NCBI GenBank assembly: GCA_965656525.1
Contig: CBFHKY010000005.1
Coordinates: 100,868 to 164,867, forward strand
Origin: Pseudomaricurvus sp965656525
Lineage (GTDB): Bacteria > Pseudomonadota > Gammaproteobacteria > Pseudomonadales > Cellvibrionaceae
Direction of reading: 5' to 3'
DNA: 64,000 nucleotides
Shown here: in pieces, positions 43,490 through 52,358 of the stretch
Numbering within the stretch: position 1 is the first letter of the stretch
Layout of the letters: each line of letters opens with the position of its first letter
Notes under the pieces: model-generated
What the model saw: the letters and a program-made list of their open reading frames with translations, nothing else
Database searches by the model: none
Told to the model about the DNA's origin: nothing
Program-made: the position numbers and the translations under genes

Positions 43490-43712
43490 GAACGGTTACA
43501 CCCTATTCTGATCAATCGATGATGGCATCATCAGTTCTGACGCCTTGTAATCCAAGGCAAAACCTAACCACCGGCCTCAATGGGCAGCAGTATACACAAT
43601 GCTCGGCGCTCACCCTAGCAGAGCCCCATATTCTTCTTATTTGCAAGCTGAAATACGGAACAATAAAGAGCAGCGTGGAGTTGCTTTATAGGAACGGGTA
43701 GAATATTACTCA

Positions 43713-43735
43713 ACACAAACAATGACTGTTTGTGT
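43713..43735. repeat. 9-bp inverted repeat before gpmI
   Basis: ACACAAACA / TGTTTGTGT with a five-base spacer lies 36 bases before the gpmI start and 224 bases from the divergent rhodanese-fold gene. It could be an operator or a leader hairpin. There is no U-tract, so it is not a terminator. Confidence 0.6.
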
Positions 43736-43770
43736 CTATCCCATACCCATACCCGAGGTAAAACCACACC

Positions 43771-45303
43771 ATGACTGATGTTAAAAAACCTCTTCTACTG
43801 CTTGTTCTGGACGGCTTTGGTTATTCCGAAGACCCTCAATACAACGCTATTGCCTCGGCCAACACGCCAGTCTGGGACAAAGCTTGGCGTGAGTGCCCCC
43901 ACACATTGATCCATACCTCTGGCATGGCCGTCGGATTGCCGGATGGACAAATGGGTAACTCAGAAGTTGGGCACATGACACTGGGTGCTGGGCGTGTGGT
44001 TTACCAGAACTTTACTCGAATCAACAAAGCCATTGAGGACGGTGATTTCTTTACCAACTCAGTCTACGTGGACGCCATCGATAAAGCCGTGAACGCGGAT
44101 AAAGCCGTACACATTATGGGTCTCTTATCACCTGGCGGCGTCCACAGCCACGACAAGCATATTCAAGCCGCGATCAAGCTGGCGGTTGAACGCGGTGCGA
44201 AGAAGCTCTACTTACACGCTTTTTTAGATGGCCGAGATGTTCCCCCTCGTAGTGCTGAACAGCCATTGGCTGATATCGAAAACCTTCTAAAGGATCTAGG
44301 CACAGGCCGAATTGCCAGCTTAATTGGTCGCTTTTACGCACTGGACCGCGACAATCGCTGGGATCGAGTTCAGCAGTGTTATGACTTACTCACTCAAGGA
44401 ACGGCTCATTACACCGCCGCGAACGCTGCCGAAGGTCTACACGCCGCTTATGAGCGCGACGAAAACGATGAGTTTGTCAAAGCTACTGTGATCGGTGATG
44501 AACCGGCAGTGATCGCAGATGGCGATGCGGTACTGTTTATGAATTTCCGCCCAGACCGAGCCCGAGAAATTTCCCGCGCTTTCGTGGATACAGCCTTTGA
44601 TGGGTTTGAGCGCAGCACACACCCTACGCTTGCCGCGTTTGTGCAAACCACTGAGTACGCTTCTAACATTCACTCCCCCATTGCTTTCCCGACCGTTGAT
44701 TTAAACGACTCGTTTGGTGAAGTCGTAGCTACGGCTGGCAAGCATCAGCTGCGTATTGCAGAAACAGAAAAATACGCTCACGTCACCTTCTTCTTTAGCG
44801 GCGGCCGAGAGGAAACCTATGATGGAGAAGACCGTATTCTGGTGCCCTCTCCTCAAGTGGAAACCTACGACCAACAACCAGAAATGAGTGCCCCCGAAGT
44901 GACCGCAAAGCTCATTGAGGCTATCGAGTCCAATAAATACGACGTCATTATCTGTAACTACGCTAACTGTGACCAAGTCGGTCACACCGGTGAGTTTGAA
45001 GCGTCTAAACTGGCCGTAGAGGCTGTAGATCAATGCTTGGGGCAAATATTTACAGCGTTGGAGCGTGTGGGCGGGGAAGCACTTGTGACCGCGGATCATG
45101 GCAACGTTGAGCAAATGTTTGATGAGACGTCAAACCAAAAACACACTCAGCACACCACACTGCCTGTACCTTTTGTTTATGTGGGCAAACGCCCGCTGCA
45201 ACTGCTCAGTGATGGCAGCTTGGCTGATGTTGCTCCGTCCATGTTGGAACTGATGGGTATTGATCAACCAGCGGCGATGGGTGGCAAAAGCCTAATCAGC
45301 TGA
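43771..45303 (+). CDS. gpmI: 2,3-bisphosphoglycerate-independent phosphoglycerate mutase
   Basis: A 510-residue metalloenzyme of the alkaline-phosphatase superfamily that interconverts 3- and 2-phosphoglycerate in glycolysis. The N-terminal metal site LDGFG is at 14-18, and the catalytic Ser lies in MGNSEVGHMTLGAG at about 61-74. The DGRDVPPRS and ADHGNVEQM motifs are in place. Length is normal. It is followed on the same strand by envC, a common gammaproteobacterial neighbourhood. Confidence 0.97.
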   Translation: MTDVKKPLLLLVLDGFGYSEDPQYNAIASANTPVWDKAWRECPHTLIHTSGMAVGLPDGQMGNSEVGHMTLGAGRVVYQNFTRINKAIEDGDFFTNSVYVDAIDKAVNADKAVHIMGLLSPGGVHSHDKHIQAAIKLAVERGAKKLYLHAFLDGRDVPPRSAEQPLADIENLLKDLGTGRIASLIGRFYALDRDNRWDRVQQCYDLLTQGTAHYTAANAAEGLHAAYERDENDEFVKATVIGDEPAVIADGDAVLFMNFRPDRAREISRAFVDTAFDGFERSTHPTLAAFVQTTEYASNIHSPIAFPTVDLNDSFGEVVATAGKHQLRIAETEKYAHVTFFFSGGREETYDGEDRILVPSPQVETYDQQPEMSAPEVTAKLIEAIESNKYDVIICNYANCDQVGHTGEFEASKLAVEAVDQCLGQIFTALERVGGEALVTADHGNVEQMFDETSNQKHTQHTTLPVPFVYVGKRPLQLLSDGSLADVAPSMLELMGIDQPAAMGGKSLIS

Positions 45304-45341
45304 AGTAGCGAAGCATACCGTAATCCACCCCGCAGCCAGAG

Positions 45342-45361
45342 GTACTCACAGGGTTGAGTAC
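45342..45361 (+). repeat. 7-bp inverted repeat between gpmI and envC
   Basis: GTACTCA / TGAGTAC with a six-base loop lies 39 bases after the gpmI stop. It may be a weak RNA hairpin. It has no U-tract. Confidence 0.45.
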
Positions 45362-45417
45362 GTCTGGTTGTGTACAACATTAGCCCGTTCAATTCATGGC
45401 GAAAAAGGCATTCATTC

Positions 45418-46569
45418 ATGTTAAGAATGTACAGTTTTATTTTAGGATGCTTACTTTGTGTCAGCGTTACGGCGCAATCATCCAGCGACAACAATGCAGA
45501 TAACTACGAAGCTAAGCTCAAGCAGTTACAGCAATCAATACAAGTGCTACAACGTAATTTAAACGACGTAAAAAATAGCCGAAACCAACTGCAAGGTGAT
45601 CTGCAAACGTCTGAAGAAGACATCGGTGAATTACTGAAAAAAATTGAATCGCTTCAGGGGGAGCTTGCCAGCCAAAAAAAGCAACTGACGCAGCTCAACC
45701 TTAGACAGGATGAGCTGCAGAGTGCCCGCCAGGCTCAACAGAAGCACATTGCAGCGGACATCAATGCCACCTATCGACTCGGTCAGCAGAGCCAGGTCAA
45801 GCTTCTACTCAACCAGCAGCAACCGGAAACCGTTGCTCGTATCAGCCAGTATTATAAGTACTTTCTCAGCGCTCGCGCCGACCGCATTGAAACCTACCTA
45901 GATACCATAGCAGAGCTTGACGCCCTAAAGCCTAAGATAGAACAGCGCACCGCCAGTTTGCAAAATAATCAACAAAAACTCCAACAGCGCCATAAACAAC
46001 TGCTAACCCGCCAACAGGAACGGGCCCAAACACTGCAACGCCTTAATAGCAGCATCGCAAAAAAAGATGATCAGCTTAAAAAAATGGCGCAAGACAAGAA
46101 ACGACTCGAACAGCTGCTCGCCGAAGTCACCGCCGCCATAGCCAACTTGACACTGCCTGGTGATGGCGCCGCATTTTCCTCCCGTAAAGGGCAGCTCGCC
46201 TACCCGGCACAAGGCCGCTTACTGCAACGCTTTGGCAACAAAAAAATTGATGGGCATTTAACGTGGGAAGGTGTATTGATTGCCGCCAATGAGGGCAGCC
46301 CTGTGAACGCCATTCATCACGGCAGAGTCGTGTTTTCCGACTATTTGCGTGGTCATGGACTACTGGTCATCATTGACCATGGCGATGGCTATATGAGCCT
46401 CTATGCCCACAATCAATCGCTGTTGAAAGAAACTGGTGATTGGGTAAACAGTGGCGACAAGATTGCCAAAGTAGGCAAGACCGGCGGTCAAAACCAAGCC
46501 GCTTTGTACTTCGAGATTCGTCAAAATGGCAGCCCTACCAATCCAGCTAAATGGTGCCGTGCAGGTTAA
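45418..46569 (+). CDS. envC: Murein hydrolase activator EnvC
   Basis: A 383-residue periplasmic protein with a signal peptide (about 1-21), a long coiled coil (about 25-240) and a C-terminal LytM domain. In the LytM domain the metal ligands of M23 peptidases are lost (ALYFEIR in place of HLHFE), as in EnvC, which does not cut but activates amidases at the division site. The amidase gene amiB is in this window at 61-62 kb. The ATG at 45418 restores the signal peptide. A GTG at 45370 does not. Confidence 0.93.
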   Translation: MLRMYSFILGCLLCVSVTAQSSSDNNADNYEAKLKQLQQSIQVLQRNLNDVKNSRNQLQGDLQTSEEDIGELLKKIESLQGELASQKKQLTQLNLRQDELQSARQAQQKHIAADINATYRLGQQSQVKLLLNQQQPETVARISQYYKYFLSARADRIETYLDTIAELDALKPKIEQRTASLQNNQQKLQQRHKQLLTRQQERAQTLQRLNSSIAKKDDQLKKMAQDKKRLEQLLAEVTAAIANLTLPGDGAAFSSRKGQLAYPAQGRLLQRFGNKKIDGHLTWEGVLIAANEGSPVNAIHHGRVVFSDYLRGHGLLVIIDHGDGYMSLYAHNQSLLKETGDWVNSGDKIAKVGKTGGQNQAALYFEIRQNGSPTNPAKWCRAG

Positions 46570-46629
46570 ATCAACCTCATGGGAAGCGGTCACATCCACC
46601 TAAACCCTAAACATTAACAAAGGTTTTTT

Positions 46630-47067
46630 GTGAGAGCATTTTTACAGCGTGTCAGCCACGCCAGCGTAACGGTAGAGCACGAATGCATTGGACGTATTGG
46701 GCAGGGTATTTTATTACTGCTAGGCGTTCAGAAAAACGACAATGAAGCTGCGTTGGATAAGCTCCTTCACAAACTGTTGAATTATCGTATCTTCGCCGAT
46801 GAGCAAGGTAAGATGAATTTGAGCGTGAAGGATATCAACGGCGGCATTTTGGTGGTATCGCAATTCACATTAGCTGCCGACACACGCAAGGGACTTCGTC
46901 CTGGGTTTTCAACGGCGGCACCGCCAAGCGAAGCTGAACGTCTCTATGACCTTTTTGTCGACAAACTGAAAGCCCAGCACCCCGGCGTCGCCTGCGGTAT
47001 TTTTGGTGCTGATATGAAAGTAGAACTACTCAATGACGGGCCAGTCAGCTTTCTACTAGAGACTTAG
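46630..47067 (+). CDS. dtd: D-aminoacyl-tRNA deacylase
   Basis: A 145-residue editing enzyme that removes D-amino acids (and Gly) wrongly attached to tRNA. It has the conserved SQFTLAADTRKGLRPGFS motif in the middle and the C-terminal NDGPVSF (Gly-cisPro) that excludes L-residues. The length is typical. The start is GTG with AAAGG about seven bases before it. It lies 60 bases after envC and is convergent with the aminopeptidase gene. Confidence 0.95.
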   Translation: MRAFLQRVSHASVTVEHECIGRIGQGILLLLGVQKNDNEAALDKLLHKLLNYRIFADEQGKMNLSVKDINGGILVVSQFTLAADTRKGLRPGFSTAAPPSEAERLYDLFVDKLKAQHPGVACGIFGADMKVELLNDGPVSFLLET

Positions 47068-47131
47068 TCAACGGCCCCAAACATGCCAAAAATACCGGCT
47101 CGACCGCAACCAAGCTTGCGCTTCACAAGCA

Positions 47132-48103
47132 TCAAGCTCGCGCGGGGCTATCGTCCAAAAAGCGTCTTGCCATATTACGTGTTGCTCTCACGAGAGCATC
47201 CACCATACTGGGCTCACATGCAGCATGTCCGGCATCACGAATAATGTGCAACTCAGAATCGTGCCACAAATGATGCAACTGCTGGGCATTGTCTAAAGGG
47301 CAAATCATGTCGTAGCGGCCATGTACAATGATGCCCGGGATGCCCTCTAAAGCATCCACCTTTTGCAGCAGCTGCCCTTCTTCTACAAAACCTTTATTCA
47401 CCAAATAATGCGCACCTATGCGCGCTAACGCTAGCGCTCTGTGAGGCTCTGTGTAGATATGAATTAGGTCTTCACTGGGGCGTAACGTACTGCAATGTGC
47501 CAACCATAAGGACCACGCCTTGGCACACCCCATTTGCGCTAACTGATTGCTCCCAGTCAAACGGTCGTAATACGCCTGCACTAAATCGTGCCTCTCACCC
47601 TCTGGGATAGGCTCTAGAAAATCCTCCCAAAAATCAGGAAAAACGCGGCTGGCACCCGCTTGGAATAACCAGCGACGATCTTGCTCTCGACACAAAAAAA
47701 CACCTCTCAAAATCATCCCCATGATGCGCTCAGGAAAAGTCTGGGCGTACAACAGGCTCAAAGCCGACCCCCAAGACCCGCCGAACACCAACCAGCGCTC
47801 GATATCTAACTGCTGTCGCAGACATTCAACATCGGCCAATAAGTGCTGAGTGGTATTATTTTCAAGGCTACCGTGAGGAGTAGAGCGACCAGTGCCACGC
47901 TGATCAAAGAGGATAATTCTATACTGAGAGGGATTAAAAAAGCGTCGGTCTTGGCTCGCCAACCAAGCTCCCAGGCCTCCCAGCAAAACCACTACAGGTA
48001 TCCCCATTGGGTTACCAGACTGTTCTACGTAAAGCTCACACCCCTCACCAACCGCCAACATTTGAGTTTGATAAGGTCTGAGTTCTGGGTAGAGAATGTG
48101 CAT
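47132..48103 (-). CDS. pip: Proline iminopeptidase-like alpha/beta hydrolase
   Basis: A 323-residue S33-family alpha/beta hydrolase that would remove N-terminal proline from peptides in the cytoplasm. The nucleophile elbow GGSWGS, FDQRGTGRSTPHGSLENNTT and the late Asp/His region (HGRYDMICP, AGHAACEP) fit the family. The HGGPG loop that shapes the oxyanion hole reads LGGLG here, from two substitutions and not a frameshift. Substrate choice or activity may differ. It is convergent with dtd. Confidence 0.85.
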   Translation of the reverse strand: MHILYPELRPYQTQMLAVGEGCELYVEQSGNPMGIPVVVLLGGLGAWLASQDRRFFNPSQYRIILFDQRGTGRSTPHGSLENNTTQHLLADVECLRQQLDIERWLVFGGSWGSALSLLYAQTFPERIMGMILRGVFLCREQDRRWLFQAGASRVFPDFWEDFLEPIPEGERHDLVQAYYDRLTGSNQLAQMGCAKAWSLWLAHCSTLRPSEDLIHIYTEPHRALALARIGAHYLVNKGFVEEGQLLQKVDALEGIPGIIVHGRYDMICPLDNAQQLHHLWHDSELHIIRDAGHAACEPSMVDALVRATRNMARRFLDDSPARA

Positions 48104-48218
48104 GGGTTCTCCTCAGCTGGATGACCGCACTTATTGCGCGGCCAGAGCAACGAAACGACTTCCTTTATCTTAGTCGCTTAATGAGGCACGTGCTCGCTTT
48201 TCCAATACAGCATAATCG

Positions 48219-48797
48219 CTAGTGAAAAACACCACCACGCATTACAACCTTGGCTTCATGCTCACTAGGTTCGTACACCACATGCACCCAGCTCGAGTCC
48301 CCTGTAGCATGCCAAAGAATAGGCTTGCGCTCTTGTCGCAAATGCTCATATTCTGAAGTATCGATCAACACAAAGTCGTTGGTAGATTCGTAGTAGCTGT
48401 ACACCCCTTTGTATGGGGGAAGATCATTGGTGTTGCGAACAATGGCATCCTGTACAACCCGCTGCACGAACAGAGCAACCAGCTGATTCAGCTCTGGCTC
48501 GTAAATCATATAGGGCATGTGCTCGATAAATGACCCGGTGTAGCGATACACCTCTTCACCATCGGCCTTAGTCACGCGAAGTAGAAAAGCCGCTTCACTA
48601 CAAGGCGTCCCACTAACACTGACGGTTAACGTATCCGGCTCAGTACCGCCTGTAAAATCTACCGGCACCGACTGACTTTCACTGCAGCTTCTGATATCCG
48701 CTTGCGCCAACGCCGAACAACTAATGAAAACAGTTATCAACAAAATCCATTGCTTGAACATACGCCACCCAATTGTTGAGAATTGATTGAAGCTCAT
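48219..48797 (-). CDS. Secreted protein of unknown function
   Basis: A 192-residue protein with a signal peptide (about 1-33, ending ALA-QA). Mature residues include two early cysteines (38 and 66 region) that could pair, and a strand-rich rest. I recognise no family. The ATG at 48797 has a strong GGAGG about nine bases upstream and overlaps the stop of the previous small gene (ATGA), so the two are translationally coupled. It is not essential-looking and has no catalytic motif that I can see. Confidence 0.68.
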   Translation of the reverse strand: MSFNQFSTIGWRMFKQWILLITVFISCSALAQADIRSCSESQSVPVDFTGGTEPDTLTVSVSGTPCSEAAFLLRVTKADGEEVYRYTGSFIEHMPYMIYEPELNQLVALFVQRVVQDAIVRNTNDLPPYKGVYSYYESTNDFVLIDTSEYEHLRQERKPILWHATGDSSWVHVVYEPSEHEAKVVMRGGVFH

Positions 48798-49054
48798 TGT
48801 ACTTTTCCTCCCTGAACAATTTCTATCTTACGTGGATTAATAGGCTGATTATGTTTAACCCTTTCCTTTAATTGCGAAAACGGCGTGCCGCTTGATAAAG
48901 TCAAACTCACAGGTTTAGATACTTGAGTGTAGTACTTTTCTTCAAAGCCACCGCGTAAGTCAGACAAGCCCAAACAAAAAACAAGGCTTCGGCAACAAAC
49001 CTCACTGTCTTTGTGAGGATTCATCAGTAATAATCTTTTTACAGGAATGAGCAT
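48794..49054 (-). CDS. Small protein coupled to secreted-protein gene
   Basis: An 86-residue basic protein with no recognised family. The ATG at 49054 has GGGAG about ten bases before it. The stop overlaps the next start by four bases (ATGA). That coupling and the ribosome site are the main evidence that it is real. It has two adjacent cysteines near residue 19 and a basic, Pro-rich C-terminus. It is divergent from the lipase gene with only 42 bases between the start codons. Confidence 0.5.
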   Translation of the reverse strand: MLIPVKRLLLMNPHKDSEVCCRSLVFCLGLSDLRGGFEEKYYTQVSKPVSLTLSSGTPFSQLKERVKHNQPINPRKIEIVQGGKVQ

Positions 49055-49096
49055 CCTCCTTTCGCTCCCATTAAAGTACACCGGTAGATACACAAC

Positions 49097-50095
49097 ATGG
49101 CAGCCACAAAACCCAGTAAAACTGACCTTCTTCACTTAGCTGAATCCTTGCCCCCCTTGGATTTCACGCTGGACACCCCTACCACAGACGCTTTTAGCTC
49201 TGAGCTGTACCCACACCTGCAAGATTATTTGGATTATTACCGTATCAATTTTGCCCGTGAAGGTATCAGCAATGAACACCACTGTGGGCAATTTCAAAAC
49301 AATGGATCTCGGATTTCCTGCCATGTGTGGCTCGCACAAGAACAGCGCAGAGGCACTGTATTTTTTGTACACGGTTACACCGACCATGTGGGCTTGATGC
49401 AACACGCCTTACGTCACTTATTACAACATGGGTGGAATGTGGTGGCGTTTGACTTACCTGGGCACGGGCTTAGCTCTGGAGAGCCAGCCAGCATTGAGTC
49501 TTTTGACGTCTATCGAGATACTTTACTCGCCTGCTTGGATCACTGTAAAAGCTCCTGTACTAGACTCAATCAACCGTGGCATGGCGTAGGCCAAAGTACC
49601 GGCGGAGCTGTCTGGCTGCATTATCTATCGAGTGAGGCCTGCAATATTGAAGTGGACAAAGTGTGTTTACTCGCCCCATTAGTTCGGCCTAGAAGTTGGG
49701 GCTGGCTGCAGTGGTGTTTTCCTATGGTGTATCGATGTATCACTCAACTCCCTCGGCATTTTAATCACAGCTCACACGATCCAGACTTTTTACACTTTCT
49801 CGAATTTGAAGACCCTTTGCAGGTACGCCACACTCCCCTGCGCTGGGTCGCCGCCATGCGCTCATGGATCAGTCGTTTTATTGCGCTGCGCTCGCAAGAT
49901 AAGACCATACTAGTGATACAGGGCGATCAAGATACCACTGTCGATTTCCGCTACAACATTCCGCTCATACTGCAGAAATTTCCTCAGCATCGCTTAGTCA
50001 CCATCCCCGGCGCAAAACACCAGCTGGTCAACGAAAGCTTGCCCTATCGACAACCTGTTCTGGCCGCCATAGAGCAATACCTTACCGACGATTGA
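49097..50095 (+). CDS. Alpha/beta hydrolase, lysophospholipase/monoglyceride lipase type
   Basis: A 332-residue serine hydrolase of the Hydrolase_4 group. HGYTDHVG forms the oxyanion loop, FDLPGHGLSSG follows, the nucleophile elbow is GQSTGG, and the acid and base are in IQGDQDTTVD and GAKHQLVNE. It has no signal peptide, so it is cytoplasmic. It probably acts on lysophospholipids or monoacylglycerols. The gene is followed after 89 bases by hisA on the same strand. Confidence 0.87.
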   Translation: MAATKPSKTDLLHLAESLPPLDFTLDTPTTDAFSSELYPHLQDYLDYYRINFAREGISNEHHCGQFQNNGSRISCHVWLAQEQRRGTVFFVHGYTDHVGLMQHALRHLLQHGWNVVAFDLPGHGLSSGEPASIESFDVYRDTLLACLDHCKSSCTRLNQPWHGVGQSTGGAVWLHYLSSEACNIEVDKVCLLAPLVRPRSWGWLQWCFPMVYRCITQLPRHFNHSSHDPDFLHFLEFEDPLQVRHTPLRWVAAMRSWISRFIALRSQDKTILVIQGDQDTTVDFRYNIPLILQKFPQHRLVTIPGAKHQLVNESLPYRQPVLAAIEQYLTDD

Positions 50096-50184
50096 TACCT
50101 TAACTGGCTGTTCGCGCTCGAAACGCTATAATGCGCGCGCAAGATCTATCACCGATCACCGACCCGCCACAACAGGAGCCCGCT

Positions 50185-50943
50185 GTGACTCAATTTCGCC
50201 CGTGTATCGATTTACACCAAGGACAAGTCAAACAAATTGTTGGCGGCAGCCTAGATGACAATGGCGCCACCACCAATTTTATCAGCGATCAAGACCCAGC
50301 GTACTACGCCAACCTTTATCAACAGCACAATCTTACAGGCGGCCACGTTATCGCGTTAGGCCAAGGAAACGACGAAGCAGTTATGAATGCGTTAGCAGCA
50401 TGGCCAAATGGCTTGCAATTTGGCGGCGGTGTCACCTGCGAGAATGCCTCGCACTACCTAGAGGCTGGGGCTAGCAAAGTGATAGTAACCTCTTACTTGT
50501 TCGAAGGCGGGCAGTTTTCTTGGGAGCGGCTAGAAGCAATCAAGAAAGAAGTCGGCAAAGATCGCTTAGTCTTAGACCTGAGTTGTCGGCGCACAAATAA
50601 CGGCTGGAATATCGCCACCAATCGCTGGCAGACCATTACCGAAACCCATGTAAATGCCACCACACTGCAAGAACTCAACAAGCACTGTTCTGAATTTCTT
50701 ATCCATGCGGCCGACGTCGAAGGCTTACAAGGCGGAATCGATGAGGAACTGGTCAAACTGTTGGGCAGTTTATGCCCAATCCCTGTCACCTACGCTGGCG
50801 GGGCTCGTAGCATTGATGACCTTCAATTAGTGGAACAGCTTTCCAACGGCCGTGTTGATTTAACCATCGGCAGCGCACTGGATATATTCGGCGGCACTGG
50901 AGTCACTCTGCAACAGTGCATCCAGTGGAACCAACAACATTAG
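50185..50943 (+). CDS. hisA: Eukaryote-type ProFAR isomerase (HisA/HIS6)
   Basis: A 252-residue TIM-barrel isomerase of histidine synthesis (ProFAR to PRFAR). It resembles fungal HIS6 more than standard bacterial HisA, with CIDLHQGQVKQIVGG at 7-21, SKVIVTSYLF, LDLSCRR, EFLIHAADVEGLQGGID and the GSALDIFGG end. Catalytic Asp9 and Asp131 are present. The start is GTG at 50185, with AGGAG seven bases before it. An ATG at 50131 has no ribosome site. Bacteria with this type are known but few. hisZ lies close by on the other strand. Confidence 0.9.
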   Translation: MTQFRPCIDLHQGQVKQIVGGSLDDNGATTNFISDQDPAYYANLYQQHNLTGGHVIALGQGNDEAVMNALAAWPNGLQFGGGVTCENASHYLEAGASKVIVTSYLFEGGQFSWERLEAIKKEVGKDRLVLDLSCRRTNNGWNIATNRWQTITETHVNATTLQELNKHCSEFLIHAADVEGLQGGIDEELVKLLGSLCPIPVTYAGGARSIDDLQLVEQLSNGRVDLTIGSALDIFGGTGVTLQQCIQWNQQH

Positions 50944-50972
50944 AGGTTTCTCAGCGGCTAGCACATCCATAA

Positions 50973-50998
50973 AAAAACCCGCTTTAGAGCGGGTTTTT
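50973..50998. terminator. Bidirectional Rho-independent terminator
   Basis: AAAAACCCGCT / AGCGGGTTTTT with a TTAG loop has A and T tracts on both sides. It lies between the convergent hisA and purA genes. Confidence 0.93.
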
Positions 50999-51031
50999 CA
51001 ACTTACCACATTACACGTTCAGGCAGATGCA

Positions 51032-52324
51032 TCACGCAAAAGGATGACGTAATACGATAGTCTCAATGCGATCTGGGCCAGTAGATATAATATCAGCGGG
51101 GGCATCCACCAACGCTTCTAGGCGTTTAATGTACGCCTGTGCGTTGGGCGGTAATTGATCCCAAGCCTGCGCGCCCACTGTGCTTTCTTTCCAGCCAGGC
51201 ATTTCTTCATACACTGGCACCACCTCTTCCCAGCCTTCAGCATCGAACGGCATCTGAATAGGATTACCGGCCGCATCTTGATAGCCGACACAGATTTTGA
51301 CAGTTTCCAAACCGTCCAGTACGTCTAACTTAGTCAGACACAAACCGGAAATACTGTTGATACGAATAGCGTGCCGTACTGCCACTGCATCGAACCAACC
51401 GGTACGACGCTGGCGACCGGTGGTTGCGCCAAACTCATGGCCTTTTTCACCCAAATAACGACCCACATCACAAGACAGTTCCGTAGGGAAAGGGCCACCA
51501 CCAACACGCGTGGTGTAGGCCTTGGTAATACCCAACACATAGTCCAGATACAGCGGTCCAAAGCCTGAACCTGTAGCCGTACCACCAGCAGTCGTATTGG
51601 ATGAGGTCACAAATGGGTAAGTACCGTGATCGATATCCAGCAATGAGCCCTGTGCGCCTTCAAATAGAATGCTTTCGCCAGACTCACGCGCCTTATGCAG
51701 CAGTGCGGTAACATCAGCCACCATAGGCTTCAACTGTTCACCCCAAGCCAGTGCATCACGCAGCACCGTATCGTAGTCAACCGCGTCAACTTTGTAGTAG
51801 TTCACCAGTGAGAAGTTGTGGTATTCCATGACTTCTTTCAGCTTGATCGCAAAGCGCTCAGGGTTCATCAGATCCCCCAAACGCAAGCCTCGGCGAGCCA
51901 CTTTATCTTCATAGGCTGGGCCAATGCCGCGACCAGTAGTACCAATTTTGGCATTCCCCAATGCGGTCTCGCGAGCTACATCCAAAGCGACGTGATATGG
52001 AAGAATCAGCGGGCAGGAAGGCGATAAACGCAGCTTTTCACGAACAGATATACCTGTTTCTTCCAGTCCAGACATTTCTTTGATCAGAGCATCTGGCGCC
52101 AAAACAACACCATTACCGATCATACAAGTAACGCCGTCACGCAGAATACCAGAAGGAATCAGGTGCAAAACCGTCTTTTTCCCATCGATCACCAAGGTAT
52201 GTCCTGCATTATGGCCCCCTTGAAAACGGGTTACCAAAGACACTTGATCTGTCAGTAAATCTACAATTTTACCTTTGCCTTCGTCACCCCATTGGGTGCC
52301 TAGCACAACGACGTTTTTGCCCAT
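51032..52324 (-). CDS. purA: Adenylosuccinate synthetase
   Basis: A 430-residue cytoplasmic enzyme that joins IMP and aspartate with GTP, the first committed step to AMP. The GTP loop GTQWGDEGKGKIVD is near the N-terminus with catalytic Asp and the GHNAGHT motif, and the IMP site TTGRGIGPAYEDK and TRVGGGPFPTE are present. Length is standard. It is the last gene of the hfq-hflX-hflKC-hisZ-purA run, starting 34 bases after hisZ. Confidence 0.98.
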   Translation of the reverse strand: MGKNVVVLGTQWGDEGKGKIVDLLTDQVSLVTRFQGGHNAGHTLVIDGKKTVLHLIPSGILRDGVTCMIGNGVVLAPDALIKEMSGLEETGISVREKLRLSPSCPLILPYHVALDVARETALGNAKIGTTGRGIGPAYEDKVARRGLRLGDLMNPERFAIKLKEVMEYHNFSLVNYYKVDAVDYDTVLRDALAWGEQLKPMVADVTALLHKARESGESILFEGAQGSLLDIDHGTYPFVTSSNTTAGGTATGSGFGPLYLDYVLGITKAYTTRVGGGPFPTELSCDVGRYLGEKGHEFGATTGRQRRTGWFDAVAVRHAIRINSISGLCLTKLDVLDGLETVKICVGYQDAAGNPIQMPFDAEGWEEVVPVYEEMPGWKESTVGAQAWDQLPPNAQAYIKRLEALVDAPADIISTGPDRIETIVLRHPFA

Positions 52325-52358
52325 TGATCACATAACTCTTGTTAAACGATTAAAAAAA

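Noticed and set aside
50131..50184. ATG at 50131 as hisA start
   Set aside because: No ribosome site precedes it, and the GTG at 50185 has AGGAG at ideal spacing and begins at the family's N-terminus.
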